Assembly: GCA_910579575.1 (NCBI GenBank)
Contig: CAJTUM010000023.1
Coordinates: 1-30,306 of the forward strand
Source: an uncultured Eubacteriales bacterium
GTDB lineage: Bacteria > Bacillota > Clostridia > Oscillospirales > Butyricicoccaceae
Direction of reading: 5' to 3'
Length of the DNA stretch: 30,306 bases
Shown: piece after piece, positions 6,675 to 15,112 of the stretch
How the letters are laid out: the number at the start of each line of letters is the position of its first letter
Numbering within the stretch: position 1 is the first letter of the stretch
The notes under the pieces: generated by a model
Told to the model about the DNA's origin: nothing
Database searches by the model: none
Seen by the model: only the letters and a program-made list of their open reading frames with translations
Position numbers and translations under genes: made by a program

Positions 6675-7565
6675 ATGCAGACCATCCAGAAAGAGCGCGT
6701 TCATTTTGCCTTCTGCCCAGAGCAGCCGCCTCAGGCGCGGGGGCGCAGCGGGGAGATTTTTCTCTTTGAATGTCAAGATTGTTATTGCGGCCAACTGAAC
6801 GAGGACGGCATGGATTTTTCGCAGATGGATATGAGCCGCAACAACCCTGCCACAGGGCCTTTGTATATCGAAGACGCTATGCCGGGAGACATATTGCGGG
6901 TGGAAATTCTGGATATCAAAATCGCTGCGGAAGGCGCCATGTGCGCTCGAGACGGGGCAGGCGTTTACCAGATTGAGGGTTGTCATTGCCGCCGCTTCTC
7001 TGTGGAGCAAGGGGAAATTTTGTTTGACAAGGGCATTCGCCTGCCTGTGCGCCCGATGATCGGCGTCATTGGCACGGCGCCGGCCCAAGGAAGCGTTCCC
7101 TCCACCTGGCCTGGCGAACACGGAGGCAATTTGGATATTCGAGAGCTGAACGCAGGAACGACCCTTTATCTGCCCGTCAACGTCCCTGGAGCCTTGCTGT
7201 CCATGGGAGATCTTCACGCTTTGCAGGGGGATGGAGAGACGGCGATCTGCGCCCTGGAAATGGAGGGGCAGGTTACCGTGAAAGCAGACGTCCTCAAAGG
7301 CCGGAAAGACATCCCAACCCCTTTTTTGACCACAAAAACCCATTATATTACGACGGCGGCGGACCCTTCGTTGGATGTGTGCAATGTGAAGGCGGCCCGA
7401 AAAATGCACCGTTTTTTGCAGGAGCACGCCGGGTTGACCGACGCCCAGGCCGGGCTGCTGCTGTCGTTGGCTGGAGATTTGCGCGTCAGCCAGGTCGTCA
7501 ACCCGGCTAAGGGCTGCATGATGGTTTTCCCCCGAGGTCTGGCGGGAGAACAGTTTGATAGATAG
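6675..7565 (+). CDS. Acetamidase/formamidase family protein
   Basis: 296 residues; ATG at 6675 follows AAGGGGA. Seen: MSRNNPATGPLYIEDAMPGD (residues about 54-73), MIGVIGTAP (about 128-136), STWPGEHGGNLDI (about 142-154), and GDLHALQGDGE (about 177-187): the conserved beta-strand motifs of the FmdA_AmdA family, which hydrolyses small amides such as formamide or acetamide to acid and ammonia. Length is in the normal range of the short bacterial branch. It lies 17 bases before tsaE and may share a transcript. Substrate is inferred only from family. Confidence 0.92.
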   Translation: MQTIQKERVHFAFCPEQPPQARGRSGEIFLFECQDCYCGQLNEDGMDFSQMDMSRNNPATGPLYIEDAMPGDILRVEILDIKIAAEGAMCARDGAGVYQIEGCHCRRFSVEQGEILFDKGIRLPVRPMIGVIGTAPAQGSVPSTWPGEHGGNLDIRELNAGTTLYLPVNVPGALLSMGDLHALQGDGETAICALEMEGQVTVKADVLKGRKDIPTPFLTTKTHYITTAADPSLDVCNVKAARKMHRFLQEHAGLTDAQAGLLLSLAGDLRVSQVVNPAKGCMMVFPRGLAGEQFDR

Positions 7566-7582
7566 AAGGGAGGCGGAGACAT

Positions 7583-8020
7583 TTGACGGAATTGGAACGG
7601 ACGGAAACGGAATCGCCAGAGCAGACGGAGGCTTTTGGCGGTTATCTGGCGGAAAAATACCCAGAAAAGCGGGTGATCGCTCTGCTGGGAGGTCTGGGTG
7701 CGGGCAAAACCGCTTTGACCCGGGGAATCGCCCGACGGTTGGGATGCCTGGACCAAGCCTCCAGCCCCACTTACGCCATTGTCAACGAATACCGGGGCCC
7801 TCGGCCGGTTTGTCATTTCGATATGTATCGCATACAGGGCGGCGACGCCTTATATGACATCGGCTGGGAGGATTATTTGGAATCCGGCGCTTTGTGCGTG
7901 GTAGAATGGAGCGAAAATATTTTGGGGGCTCTGCCGCCGGATACGCTTTTTGTGAAACTGGAGATTCTATCGCCGGAAAGAAGGCGCATTATTGTGACAG
8001 AAGGGGGGATATTATGCTGA
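7583..8020 (+). CDS. tsaE: tRNA threonylcarbamoyladenosine biosynthesis ATPase TsaE
   Basis: 145 residues with a TTG start at 7583, preceded by AAGGGAGGC. Walker A is GGLGAGKTAL (about 36-45), followed by the SSPTYAIVNEY switch region, HFDMYRIQG with the Asp-x-Tyr-Arg motif, and VVEWSEN. TsaE binds the TsaB-TsaD complex and hydrolyses ATP during t6A37 formation on ANN-decoding tRNAs. The stop overlaps the start of tsaB by 7 bases. TsaD and RimI, often next in this order, are not in the window. Confidence 0.95.
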   Translation: MTELERTETESPEQTEAFGGYLAEKYPEKRVIALLGGLGAGKTALTRGIARRLGCLDQASSPTYAIVNEYRGPRPVCHFDMYRIQGGDALYDIGWEDYLESGALCVVEWSENILGALPPDTLFVKLEILSPERRRIIVTEGGILC

Positions 8021-8727
8021 TTTTGGCCCTGGATACCGCTTGGCGCACGGCTTCGGCCGCTTTGTGTCAGAATGGAAAAATCCTGGCTTACCGGGAAAGG
8101 GACTCGGAGATGAACCACAGCAAAACCATTTTACCGACGGCGGAGGAGCTGCTGGCCCAACAGGGGATTTCATTGGATCAGACGGATCTATTCGCCGCGA
8201 CGGCCGGACCGGGCTCTTTTACCGGTTTGCGCATCGGCGTGGCGGCGATCAAAGGCTATGCTTGGGCGCTGGACAAGCCCTGCGCCGCCGTATCCTCTTT
8301 GGAATCCGCCGCCTGGGCGGCTCGGGAACATGAAGGGTTGCTGTGCGCCGCTGTCCTCGCCCGGGCAGATGAATTTTTCTATGCTTTTTTTGAAAATAGA
8401 GAAGGTCGCATTCGCCGCTTGACGGAAGACCGGGCGGACCGAGCTCAGAGAATTGCCGAAGAAATCCGGCGCAGAGGAGAAATTCCCTGGTTGACAGGCA
8501 CTGGGGCGGAAGGACTGCTGGAATATTGCAACGGATTGGAGACCCAGGTTTGGTTGGCCCAAGGCTGCCGGCAGAACGCCGCCGCCGCCGCCCTTTGCGC
8601 CTGGCAAGGGGCCCAGGAGGGCCGGCTGATCGACTGCCACGAGCTGAAGCCCTTGTATCTGCGGCTTTCGCAGGCGGAACGAATGAAACAGAACAATCAG
8701 GACATAGAAAGGAAGGCTGGAAAATGA
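8014..8727 (+). CDS. tsaB: tRNA threonylcarbamoyladenosine biosynthesis protein TsaB
   Basis: 237 residues from ATG at 8014, inside the end of tsaE and preceded by AGGGGGG. Seen: LALDTAWRTASAAL (4-17), HSKTILPTAEELL (35-47) and the hallmark AATAGPGSFTGLRIG (about 60-74). This is the ASKHA-fold partner that supports TsaD in t6A synthesis. The length is normal. The stop overlaps the rpiB start (ATGA), so tsaE-tsaB-rpiB are translationally coupled. Confidence 0.95.
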   Translation: MLILALDTAWRTASAALCQNGKILAYRERDSEMNHSKTILPTAEELLAQQGISLDQTDLFAATAGPGSFTGLRIGVAAIKGYAWALDKPCAAVSSLESAAWAAREHEGLLCAAVLARADEFFYAFFENREGRIRRLTEDRADRAQRIAEEIRRRGEIPWLTGTGAEGLLEYCNGLETQVWLAQGCRQNAAAAALCAWQGAQEGRLIDCHELKPLYLRLSQAERMKQNNQDIERKAGK

Positions 8728-9167
8728 AAATTGCCATCGGTTCGGATCATGCGGGATTTGCGCTCAAACAGGAAGTAAAAAAACACTTGCAGGAAATGGG
8801 CTGCCAGATAGAGGATTTTGGAACGTATGATGAAAAATCCTGCCATTATCCGATTTACGCCCAAAAAGTGACTACCGAGGTGGTGGGGGGCCGGGCCGAC
8901 CGGGGCGTGCTGATCTGCGGCACTGGCGCGGGCATGGCCATCGCCGCCAACAAAGTGAAGGGAATTCGGGCGGTTACGGTTTCCGATTGTTTTACCGCCA
9001 AGGCTGTGCGAATGCACAACAACGCCAATGTGCTGTGCATGGGCGCCCGCGTGCTGGGCCCCAGCTTGGCCTGCCTGATCGCCCAGCTTTTTGTGGAAAC
9101 CGACTTTGAAGGCGGCCGCCATCAAACGCGTATCGATATGATTTCCGATATCGAACAGGGAAAATAA
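8724..9167 (+). CDS. rpiB: Ribose-5-phosphate isomerase B
   Basis: 147 residues from ATG at 8724, preceded by AAGGAAG. IGSDHAGFALK (5-15) is the family opening; LICGTGAGMAIAANK carries the active-site Cys; RMHNNANVLCMGARVLG carries the catalytic His. It interconverts ribose 5-phosphate and ribulose 5-phosphate in the pentose phosphate pathway (RpiB/LacAB fold); allose activity of some members cannot be judged. Last gene of the unit beginning with the acetamidase. Confidence 0.96.
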   Translation: MKIAIGSDHAGFALKQEVKKHLQEMGCQIEDFGTYDEKSCHYPIYAQKVTTEVVGGRADRGVLICGTGAGMAIAANKVKGIRAVTVSDCFTAKAVRMHNNANVLCMGARVLGPSLACLIAQLFVETDFEGGRHQTRIDMISDIEQGK

Positions 9168-9170
9168 ACG

Positions 9171-9195
9171 AAAAGCCCCCTTTGAAAAAGGGGGC
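9171..9195 (-). terminator. Leftward (weak, possibly two-way) terminator
   Basis: GCCCCCTTT (9175-9183), loop GAA, AAAGGGGGC (9187-9195). The minus strand continues TTTT then T-rich sequence; the plus side has no T run. It probably ends the carboxypeptidase transcript after a 220-base tail and may also slow transcription leaving rpiB. Confidence 0.6.
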
Positions 9196-9326
9196 AAGCG
9201 ATCCACGCAGTCTTGTTTTCAGCGGCGGCTGTTTCGCAGTCTCCAAAGGGAGTTGCGATGGACGAGGCCGCGTTGGGATCAAAGGACGACAACGCCGTCC
9301 CGCCGTCTAAGCCTTATTATTTGCCT

Positions 9327-9413
9327 GTCGGCGCTCGCCGACCGCCTGCATCGAGGAGAAAGGCTCCTGATTTGACCAAGCTGACGCGGAGTATGCTCGT
9401 CGGCTCTGCCGAC
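9327..9413. repeat. Paired GTCGGC/GCCGAC hairpins in the rpiB-dac spacer
   Basis: GTCGGCG-CT-CGCCGAC at 9327-9342 and GTCGGC-TCT-GCCGAC at 9399-9413 share the same stem. The second touches the carboxypeptidase stop codon. The 9196-9412 spacer shows no convincing gene; these two hairpins are the only structure seen. Confidence 0.45.
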
Positions 9414-10753
9414 TACCGGCGATTGTTGTGGTAATCCTGGGGATATTGACGGCGGCGAGCTCTTCTTCTGCGGCGGACTCGACGGCGGTTGGAGGCCATT
9501 AGAATCAACAAAAAGGCCAAAGCCAGCAGGGCCGCCAGAATGATTTTGAAAATTGTGCCGCTGAAAAACTCCTGAATTTGATGAACCACATACAGCGCGT
9601 CGGAGCGGGGGATGGATTCGGAGGCCACTAAATCTACCTGGCCGTATTCCACTCCGTCAATCAACAGCCGGGCGGAACCGATTTTCTGGCCTTTTTCCAC
9701 TGGGGCGTCCACCGCGGAGGGAGCTTCTACCTCATACGTCAGCTGGCTTAGATCCAGATCCTTGGATACCAGAGCCGTGGTATCCTGAGCGGCCGCCAGC
9801 TTGGTGTGTTCTTTGCCGGCGGCAAAGCGAACGCCGACTTCCTGCACGGGGGAATCTTTGGCGGAAAGGACCTCCAGAGAGTAATTTTGCCGGGCGTAGC
9901 GAAAGAGCTTCAGCGTCTCTGTATAGCAGCCAATGTCGCCAGTCGTCTGGTCTTTTTCTCCGCCCAGTATCACGGAGATATATTCCAAATCTCCGTTGGT
10001 TTCGCCGCCCACCAAGCAGAAGCCGGCAGGGGTGGTGGTGCCTGTTTTGACGCCAAAGGCGTTTTTATCGAAATAACGGGTGTCTTTCAGCCGGGAGATT
10101 AAGTGATTGGTAGTGGTAATGGTGCTTTCGTTGGGATGCATATTGGTAGGTTGAAGTTTGACTTGAGACGTGCTTACAATTTCCCGCAGTTCGGGAATGT
10201 CGATCAGCGCTTTCCCGATCTTATACAAGTCTCGGGCGGAGGTATAGTGATCCTCTTCGTGAAGACCGTGTGGGTTGGAAAAATGCGTGTTTTCACAGCC
10301 AAGCTGAGCCGCTTTCTGGTTCATCAGCTCCGCAAACGCTTCGTTGGAACCGGCTACATATTCGGCCAGGGCGTTGGCGGCGTCGTTTCCAGAGCCAATG
10401 AGTAGATAGCGGAGCATATCCATAAAATTCATCTGCTCTCCAGCTTGAAGAAAAACGCTGCTGCCCCTCTCAGCCAACCCTTCTACGGCGCTTTCGGAGA
10501 CGGGAATCATGTCCTCCTGGGCGCAATGCTCCCAGGCCACCAGGGCGGTCATCAGCTTGGTGGTGCTGGCAGGATAGAGCTTGTCGTCGGCGTGGTATTC
10601 AAAAAGCGTTTGGCCGGTAGTGGTTTCCGCCAGAAAGGCGGCCTTGGCGTTGACGGTCAGCTCTTCCGCCTCTTCCTCCGGCGCAGCCTGTGCGGCCGCC
10701 GAAAAGAAAAAGAACAGCGCCAGCAAAAGAGCGGGCAGGCGTTTGGTTTTCAT
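9413..10753 (-). CDS. D-alanyl-D-alanine carboxypeptidase (DacF-like, penicillin-binding protein)
   Basis: 446 residues from ATG at 10753, with AGGGGGA upstream and a signal peptide (1-23, AQA-AP). The longer open frame upstream has no signal peptide and is rejected. Catalytic motifs: SxxK as STTK (63-66), SGN (121-123), KTG (236-238). A C-terminal beta domain (about 290-390) leads to a membrane anchor near 398-419. This S11 enzyme trims the terminal D-Ala of peptidoglycan stem peptides outside the membrane; DacF-type members act in vegetative growth or in the forespore. Odd: the cytoplasmic tail is about 27 residues and very Arg-rich (RRRVRRRRRARRR). Leftward promoter at 10809-10837. Confidence 0.94.
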   Translation of the reverse strand: MKTKRLPALLLALFFFFSAAAQAAPEEEAEELTVNAKAAFLAETTTGQTLFEYHADDKLYPASTTKLMTALVAWEHCAQEDMIPVSESAVEGLAERGSSVFLQAGEQMNFMDMLRYLLIGSGNDAANALAEYVAGSNEAFAELMNQKAAQLGCENTHFSNPHGLHEEDHYTSARDLYKIGKALIDIPELREIVSTSQVKLQPTNMHPNESTITTTNHLISRLKDTRYFDKNAFGVKTGTTTPAGFCLVGGETNGDLEYISVILGGEKDQTTGDIGCYTETLKLFRYARQNYSLEVLSAKDSPVQEVGVRFAAGKEHTKLAAAQDTTALVSKDLDLSQLTYEVEAPSAVDAPVEKGQKIGSARLLIDGVEYGQVDLVASESIPRSDALYVVHQIQEFFSGTIFKIILAALLALAFLLILMASNRRRVRRRRRARRRQYPQDYHNNRR

Positions 10754-10808
10754 GGGGCTCCCCCTATCTGATGTCCCCCTGGAAAAGGGGATTGATTGGT
10801 ATGCGGCT

Positions 10809-10837
10809 ATTGTACCAAATTTTTGACTTTGACGCAA
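10809..10837 (-). promoter_or_regulatory. Probable promoter of the carboxypeptidase gene
   Basis: Minus strand TTGCGT (10837-10832), 17 bases, TACAAT (10814-10809), 56 bases before the ATG. A short CCCC/GGGG hairpin lies between promoter and start. Confidence 0.55.
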
Positions 10838-10906
10838 TGAGGCGGGGGGAAGTTTCACAGTTTTGTAAGAAAAAAGAGGGCGGCGGCAGAAAAAAGGAGG
10901 CGAAAC

Positions 10907-11299
10907 ATGGCGGACAAGCGGTTTGGAGCGGCGGCGATTGTTTGCTGCGCGGCGGCCGTCGGTTTTCTGGGCGGTCGCTTTAGTCTGCTGGCCCAAGGGC
11001 CGGCTCCGACGCTGACGGGAGACGCCCGACTGACGGAAGCGCCTCCGGCGGCGCTGGCGCTCTATCGAGTGGAAGAAAACGACCGGGTAGAAGAGGACCT
11101 GCCGCCGGTGAATATCAACCAGGCAGACGAAGCGGAATTGCAGAGCTTGCCCGGCGTCGGCCCCGCCAAGGCAGCCAATATCGTCGCTTACCGCCGGCAA
11201 AACGGCCCCTTTGAAAACAAGGAGGAGCTGATGGCGGTGGAGGGCATAGGGGAACAAATCTTTATGAATATCCGGGATCGCGTGACCATCGGGCCGTGA
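10907..11299 (+). CDS. Minimal ComEA-like helix-hairpin-helix protein
   Basis: 130 residues; ATG at 10907 follows AAGGAGG. One N-terminal hydrophobic anchor (about 7-25), a loose linker, then NINQADEAELQSLPGVG (69-85) and MAVEGIGEQIFMNI: tandem helix-hairpin-helix DNA-binding motifs as at the end of ComEA, the surface DNA receptor of competence. The SLBB domain normally found before them in Firmicutes ComEA is absent, so this is the short form. No comEB/comEC follows; instead a two-component system starts 23 bases later. Confidence 0.85.
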   Translation: MADKRFGAAAIVCCAAAVGFLGGRFSLLAQGPAPTLTGDARLTEAPPAALALYRVEENDRVEEDLPPVNINQADEAELQSLPGVGPAKAANIVAYRRQNGPFENKEELMAVEGIGEQIFMNIRDRVTIGP

Positions 11300-11322
11300 A
11301 CCGACGGACAATGGAGGAGCTT

Positions 11323-12015
11323 ATGAGAGTATTAGTGGTGGACGATGAGAAATTATTGGTGAAGGGCATTAAATTTAACCTGGAAAACGACGGGTATCAG
11401 GTGGACGCCGCCTTTGACGGCGCTCAGGCCCTGGCCATGTTTCGGACTCAAAAATATGACATCATTATCCTGGATCTGATGCTGCCGGAAATCGGAGGGC
11501 TGGAAGTTTGCCGCAAAATCCGGGAGACGTCCAATGTGCCGGTGATTATGCTGACCGCGAAAAGCGAAGGGGTGGACAAGCTGATCGGCTTTGAATACGG
11601 GGCGGACGATTATGTCTCCAAGCCTTTTGATATTCTGGAGCTCAAGGCCCGCATTCGAGCTATTTTGCGGCGGGCCGGCGCGCAGCCTGCTGCCGAAGCG
11701 GCGGACGACCGAATTCAGGCCGGCGATATGCGCATCGACACTGCCCAGCGTTCTGTGGTTAAAAACGGGAAATCCACCGACCTGACGGCCAAGGAATTTG
11801 ATCTGCTGGTGATGCTGGCTCGGAACCCGGGTCGGGTCTTCAGCCGGGAAGGGCTGCTCAGCGCCGTTTGGGGGGAGGATTACCCGGGCGATATCCGAAC
11901 GGTGGACGTCCATGTCCGCCGACTGCGGGAAAAACTGGAGACGGACGACGCCAACCCGGAATATATCCTGACCAAATGGGGGGTTGGTTATTATTTCAAA
12001 TCCAGCGGCAACTAA
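11323..12015 (+). CDS. OmpR/PhoB-family response regulator
   Basis: 230 residues from ATG at 11323 (GGAGGA 5 bases upstream; longer starts at 11296 lack a site). Receiver domain: Asp7/Asp8, phospho-acceptor Asp51 in IILDLMLP, Thr78 and Lys100. C-terminal winged helix (about 135-228) includes LTAKEFDLLVMLARNPG and VDVHVRRLREKL, the OmpR/PhoB recognition helix region. Its kinase partner overlaps its end. Targets cannot be read from the window; a PhoP/ResD-like subgroup is likely but not certain. Confidence 0.95.
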   Translation: MRVLVVDDEKLLVKGIKFNLENDGYQVDAAFDGAQALAMFRTQKYDIIILDLMLPEIGGLEVCRKIRETSNVPVIMLTAKSEGVDKLIGFEYGADDYVSKPFDILELKARIRAILRRAGAQPAAEAADDRIQAGDMRIDTAQRSVVKNGKSTDLTAKEFDLLVMLARNPGRVFSREGLLSAVWGEDYPGDIRTVDVHVRRLREKLETDDANPEYILTKWGVGYYFKSSGN

Positions 12016-13438
12016 ATTCACCAAAAGCCTGCGCTTCCGCATCGCCGCCGCCATGGCGGCCATTATGGCCACGCTGCTGGCGGTGATGAATTTTTACCCG
12101 GCGCAAGCGGTGCGAAGGCTGATCGTCAGCTCCAAGGAGACCGAACTGCTGGAGCGGGCCCAGCGGCTGGCGCTGACGTTGGAAGGCTTTGCCTCGCTGA
12201 CGCAGGACAATATTGTGCTGTCTGTTCAGGTGCTGGAATTGGAAAAGCAGCAGCGGATTTTGGTGACGGACGGTTTTGGCGGCGTGTTGTACGACAACTC
12301 CAAGGTCAGCCCGCTGGCAGGCCGCTACGCTTTGCTGCCCGATCTTGTAGCGGCGCTGGAGGGAGCCGACGTCTTTCGCTGCCGGTATGACGAGGAGGCG
12401 TTTGCCTCCAGCGCCGCCGTGCCGGTGATGAAGGGGGAAAAAGCCATTGGGGCGGTGTATATCTACGATTACGACACCGAGCAAGCGGATTTTTTGAGCA
12501 GCACGCGGAGCAACATCTTCCGCATCTCGCTGCTGCTGGCGGTGTTGGGCTGCGCGGTGCTGGGCTTTTTTATCGCTTATTTTGGCAAGCGCATTGACCG
12601 GCTGGTGGGAGGCATTCGCCAGATGAGCGGCGGCGACTATAACTCCCGAATCCATATGAACGGGCAGGACGAGCTGGCCGAACTGGCCGGCGAATTCAAT
12701 GAGCTGGCCGGCCGGCTGCAAAAAACCGAAGAGCTGCGGCAGCAGTTTGTTTCCAACGCTTCTCACGAGCTGAAAACGCCTCTGGCCTCCATCAAGCTGC
12801 TGTCCGATTCTATTTTGCAGACCGAGGGCATCAGCCGAGAGGCGGTGAATGAGTTTCTGGGGGATATCAACGAGGAAATCGACCGATTGACCCGAATTAC
12901 CGAGCGGCTTTTGCAGCTGACCCGATTGGACTACAGTTCGGCCGCCGCGGCCTCTCGCTGCGATCTGCACAAGTTGGCGGGCAAAGTAACCGATCTGTTG
13001 CGAGAAACCGCCCTTCAGGCCCAGGTTCGGCTGGAAAACCAGGTTCCGCCTGGACTTTTCGCGTTGTTTGACCAAGACGGGCTGTATCAAGTGGTTTTTA
13101 ACCTGGTGGAAAACGGCGTCAAATACAACAAGCCCGGCGGCGTTGTGACCGTATCGGCTCAGCTGGTGGAGCGGGGCGATCGGCTGCCTCGGGTGCGGCT
13201 GAAGGTGGCAGATACCGGTATCGGCGTCGCGCCGGAGGAAACGCCTCATATTTTTGAGCGCTTTTATCGGGTGGACAAGGCCCGCAGCCGAGAAAAGGGC
13301 GGCGCCGGCCTGGGCTTGGCCATTGTGGCCGATTGGATTAAAACCATGGGCGGAGAGATCCAGGTGGAAAGCCAGTTGGGGCAAGGCTCTGTTTTCACCG
13401 TCACGCTGCCTGCCGCGGCTGGAAAGGAGGCCCCTTGA
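11984..13438 (+). CDS. Membrane sensor histidine kinase (HAMP, HisKA, HATPase)
   Basis: 484 residues with the best available start, TTG at 11984, which overlaps the regulator by 32 bases; the only other start, ATG at 12053, would cut into the first membrane segment. Membrane segments at about 19-40 and 178-200 frame an extracellular sensor of about 135 residues. HAMP follows (201-253), then the H-box NASHELKTPL with His261, the N-box NLVENGVKYN (373-382), DTGIG (410-414), FERFYRVD (424-431) and GGAGLGL (439-445). It should phosphorylate the regulator encoded just upstream. PhoR/ResE-like architecture; signal unknown. Confidence 0.93.
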   Translation: MVIISNPAATKFTKSLRFRIAAAMAAIMATLLAVMNFYPAQAVRRLIVSSKETELLERAQRLALTLEGFASLTQDNIVLSVQVLELEKQQRILVTDGFGGVLYDNSKVSPLAGRYALLPDLVAALEGADVFRCRYDEEAFASSAAVPVMKGEKAIGAVYIYDYDTEQADFLSSTRSNIFRISLLLAVLGCAVLGFFIAYFGKRIDRLVGGIRQMSGGDYNSRIHMNGQDELAELAGEFNELAGRLQKTEELRQQFVSNASHELKTPLASIKLLSDSILQTEGISREAVNEFLGDINEEIDRLTRITERLLQLTRLDYSSAAAASRCDLHKLAGKVTDLLRETALQAQVRLENQVPPGLFALFDQDGLYQVVFNLVENGVKYNKPGGVVTVSAQLVERGDRLPRVRLKVADTGIGVAPEETPHIFERFYRVDKARSREKGGAGLGLAIVADWIKTMGGEIQVESQLGQGSVFTVTLPAAAGKEAP

Positions 13439-14331
13439 TGAAAAAGAAAGCCTTGGCTCTTTTGCTTTGCGGGGCGCTGCTGCTGCCCGTGGCCTGGCAG
13501 GGGCTGCCGCAGCAAAAAGACGATGGGAGCGCGATTTTGATCTATTACATCGCCGCGGACTCGGAATCAGGTCGGGCCCGGGGGCTGGAGGGAGAGCGGC
13601 AGATTGTTGAAACGGGAGCCGGGCCGGAGCAGACTGTTTGGGGCGTTCTGGACCAGATGCGGCAGCCTGCCGGCGCAGGCAAACAGCCGGCTTTGCCCTC
13701 TGCGGTGGAGGCGCAGTCTCTTTCCATTTATGGCGGCAGCGTGACCATTCAACTCTCCGAGGAATACGCAGATCTGCCGGAAATTCGCCGGACGTTGGCG
13801 GCCGCGGCTCTTTCTCAGACGCTTCTTCAACTGGACTTTGTGGATTTTGTGAAAATCTCTTGCGCAAAGAACGAATACGGCCTGGAAAGCGACTTTTATC
13901 TGACGGACGAAAGCGTGATATTGGATGAAAACCCGATTCAATACAATACGTTTGAAATTACGCTTTATCTGATTGACAAAAAAACCGGGCAGCTGGAGCC
14001 TGTCCCCCGCACGCTGAAAACCGAAGAAAACGGCGTCTACCCCAACGCCGTTTTCGACGAACTGGCCCGGCAGCCTGAGGACGAAAATCTGCGTTCGCCT
14101 GCTCCCGCCGGAATGATGCTGCGCAGCATTTCCACCGACAACGGCGTTTGCATTTTGAATTTTTTGGATATTGGCGCGGACCGGCTTCAACAGCTGGACG
14201 AGCCGGCGATTCAAGCCATTGTGGCCACTATGTGCGCCCAGAAAGGCGTCCGCGGCGTGCGTTTGCAGATGGAGGGCAGACCATTGTCTTATTATGGAAT
14301 ACAAGGCTGCGACGGCATACTGACCCCGTGA
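13438..14331 (+). CDS. GerM-domain (sporulation/germination) protein
   Basis: 297 residues; ATG at 13438 overlaps the kinase stop by one base (TGATG) and follows AAAGGAGG. An N-terminal hydrophobic segment (5-20) is a signal or anchor; its Cys11 lacks a good lipobox. Two GerMN-like repeats follow: about 35-155 with SVTIQLSEEY and a Leu-rich helix, and about 165-285 with GVCILNFLDIG and a second such helix. In Bacillus subtilis GerM is a lipoprotein needed for assembly of the SpoIIIA-SpoIIQ complex between mother cell and forespore. The gene is last of the comEA-regulator-kinase operon, so the product may also be a sensor accessory. Confidence 0.85.
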   Translation: MKKKALALLLCGALLLPVAWQGLPQQKDDGSAILIYYIAADSESGRARGLEGERQIVETGAGPEQTVWGVLDQMRQPAGAGKQPALPSAVEAQSLSIYGGSVTIQLSEEYADLPEIRRTLAAAALSQTLLQLDFVDFVKISCAKNEYGLESDFYLTDESVILDENPIQYNTFEITLYLIDKKTGQLEPVPRTLKTEENGVYPNAVFDELARQPEDENLRSPAPAGMMLRSISTDNGVCILNFLDIGADRLQQLDEPAIQAIVATMCAQKGVRGVRLQMEGRPLSYYGIQGCDGILTP

Positions 14332-14415
14332 AGGGCGGCGCTGGTTGCAGGAGAAGGCTGCTTTGCGGCGTTTTGCTGCAACATAAGCGCCGGCTCAATC
14401 GATTGGATTTGAAAC

Positions 14416-14452
14416 GCGCTCGACTGTTTTTGGACAGTCGGGCGTTTTTTTT
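14416..14452 (+). terminator. Strong rho-independent terminator
   Basis: CTCGACTGT (14419-14427) pairs with ACAGTCGGG (14434-14442), extended by GC pairs, then T8 (14445-14452). It separates the host operon from the phage-like cassette. Confidence 0.88.
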
Positions 14453-14524
14453 GCGCTTTTTTCGCCGGCAGACGTTTTTGACGAACAGAGGATGATAGAG
14501 TCGGGGTGAAAGGAGATGAGGAGG

Positions 14525-15085
14525 ATGAATTGGGGACAAATACGGCAGACTGTGCTGGACAAGCTGGACGGGCCGGACAGACTGCTGGAATCGGAATATC
14601 TGCCTCGGATGATCCAAGCTGCCAACGAGGGGCTGGCTCTGCTGGCCACGGCCGGACTGCCGATTTGGAAACGGGTCCGGATGCGGGCAGAAGAGGAGCC
14701 CCTTTACTTGCCCCAGGCTTTGCCCGGATTCTGGAGGCTGGAGACGGTGGCCCGAGTCCAGGGGGAACAAGTTGCGCCGACTTTGGATTACCGGCGAGAA
14801 GGGAGCTTTTTATGGCTGAAGGAAGGAGAGTACGACATCGCCTATTGCGCCCTGGAAGAGCCCATAGACCAAAGAACGCCGGATTCTCATGTTTTTGAAC
14901 TGGAGGAGGACGCGCTGACCTTGCTGCCCCTTTATATCGCTTCCCAGCTGTATAAGCACGACAACGCTCCGTTGGCTGTGCTTTGGCGCAACGAGTTTGA
15001 GGCGGGGCGGGAGCTTTTGCAGCTGCGGGAACGGGAACGGCGAGGCAGGCCTGGCTGGGCGGAATTTGAAGCTCGGCCGTTTTGA
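14525..15085 (+). CDS. Phage head-tail adaptor-like protein
   Basis: 186 residues from ATG at 14525, nine bases after AAAGGAG (the ATG at 14516 abuts the site). The helical N terminus LESEYLPRMIQAANEGLALL (about 20-39) followed by a beta-rich middle and a C-terminal helix resembles small adaptor proteins that sit below the portal in podoviruses and in many Firmicutes phages. No catalytic motif. It starts the seven-gene cassette; the neighbouring propeller and portal support the reading. Specific homology is inference. Confidence 0.55.
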   Translation: MNWGQIRQTVLDKLDGPDRLLESEYLPRMIQAANEGLALLATAGLPIWKRVRMRAEEEPLYLPQALPGFWRLETVARVQGEQVAPTLDYRREGSFLWLKEGEYDIAYCALEEPIDQRTPDSHVFELEEDALTLLPLYIASQLYKHDNAPLAVLWRNEFEAGRELLQLRERERRGRPGWAEFEARPF

Positions 15086-15112
15086 CAGGATGAGGGAAAG
15101 GAGAAAAGAGAG

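Noticed and set aside
10754..11311. N-terminal extension of the carboxypeptidase frame to 632 residues
   Set aside because: No ribosome site, Arg/Pro-rich shadow sequence antisense to comEA; the signal peptide and AGGGGGA support ATG at 10753.
11996..13867. Leftward 623-codon frame opposite the histidine kinase
   Set aside because: Antisense shadow of a gene with all kinase boxes; composition is Gln/Arg/Pro-rich.
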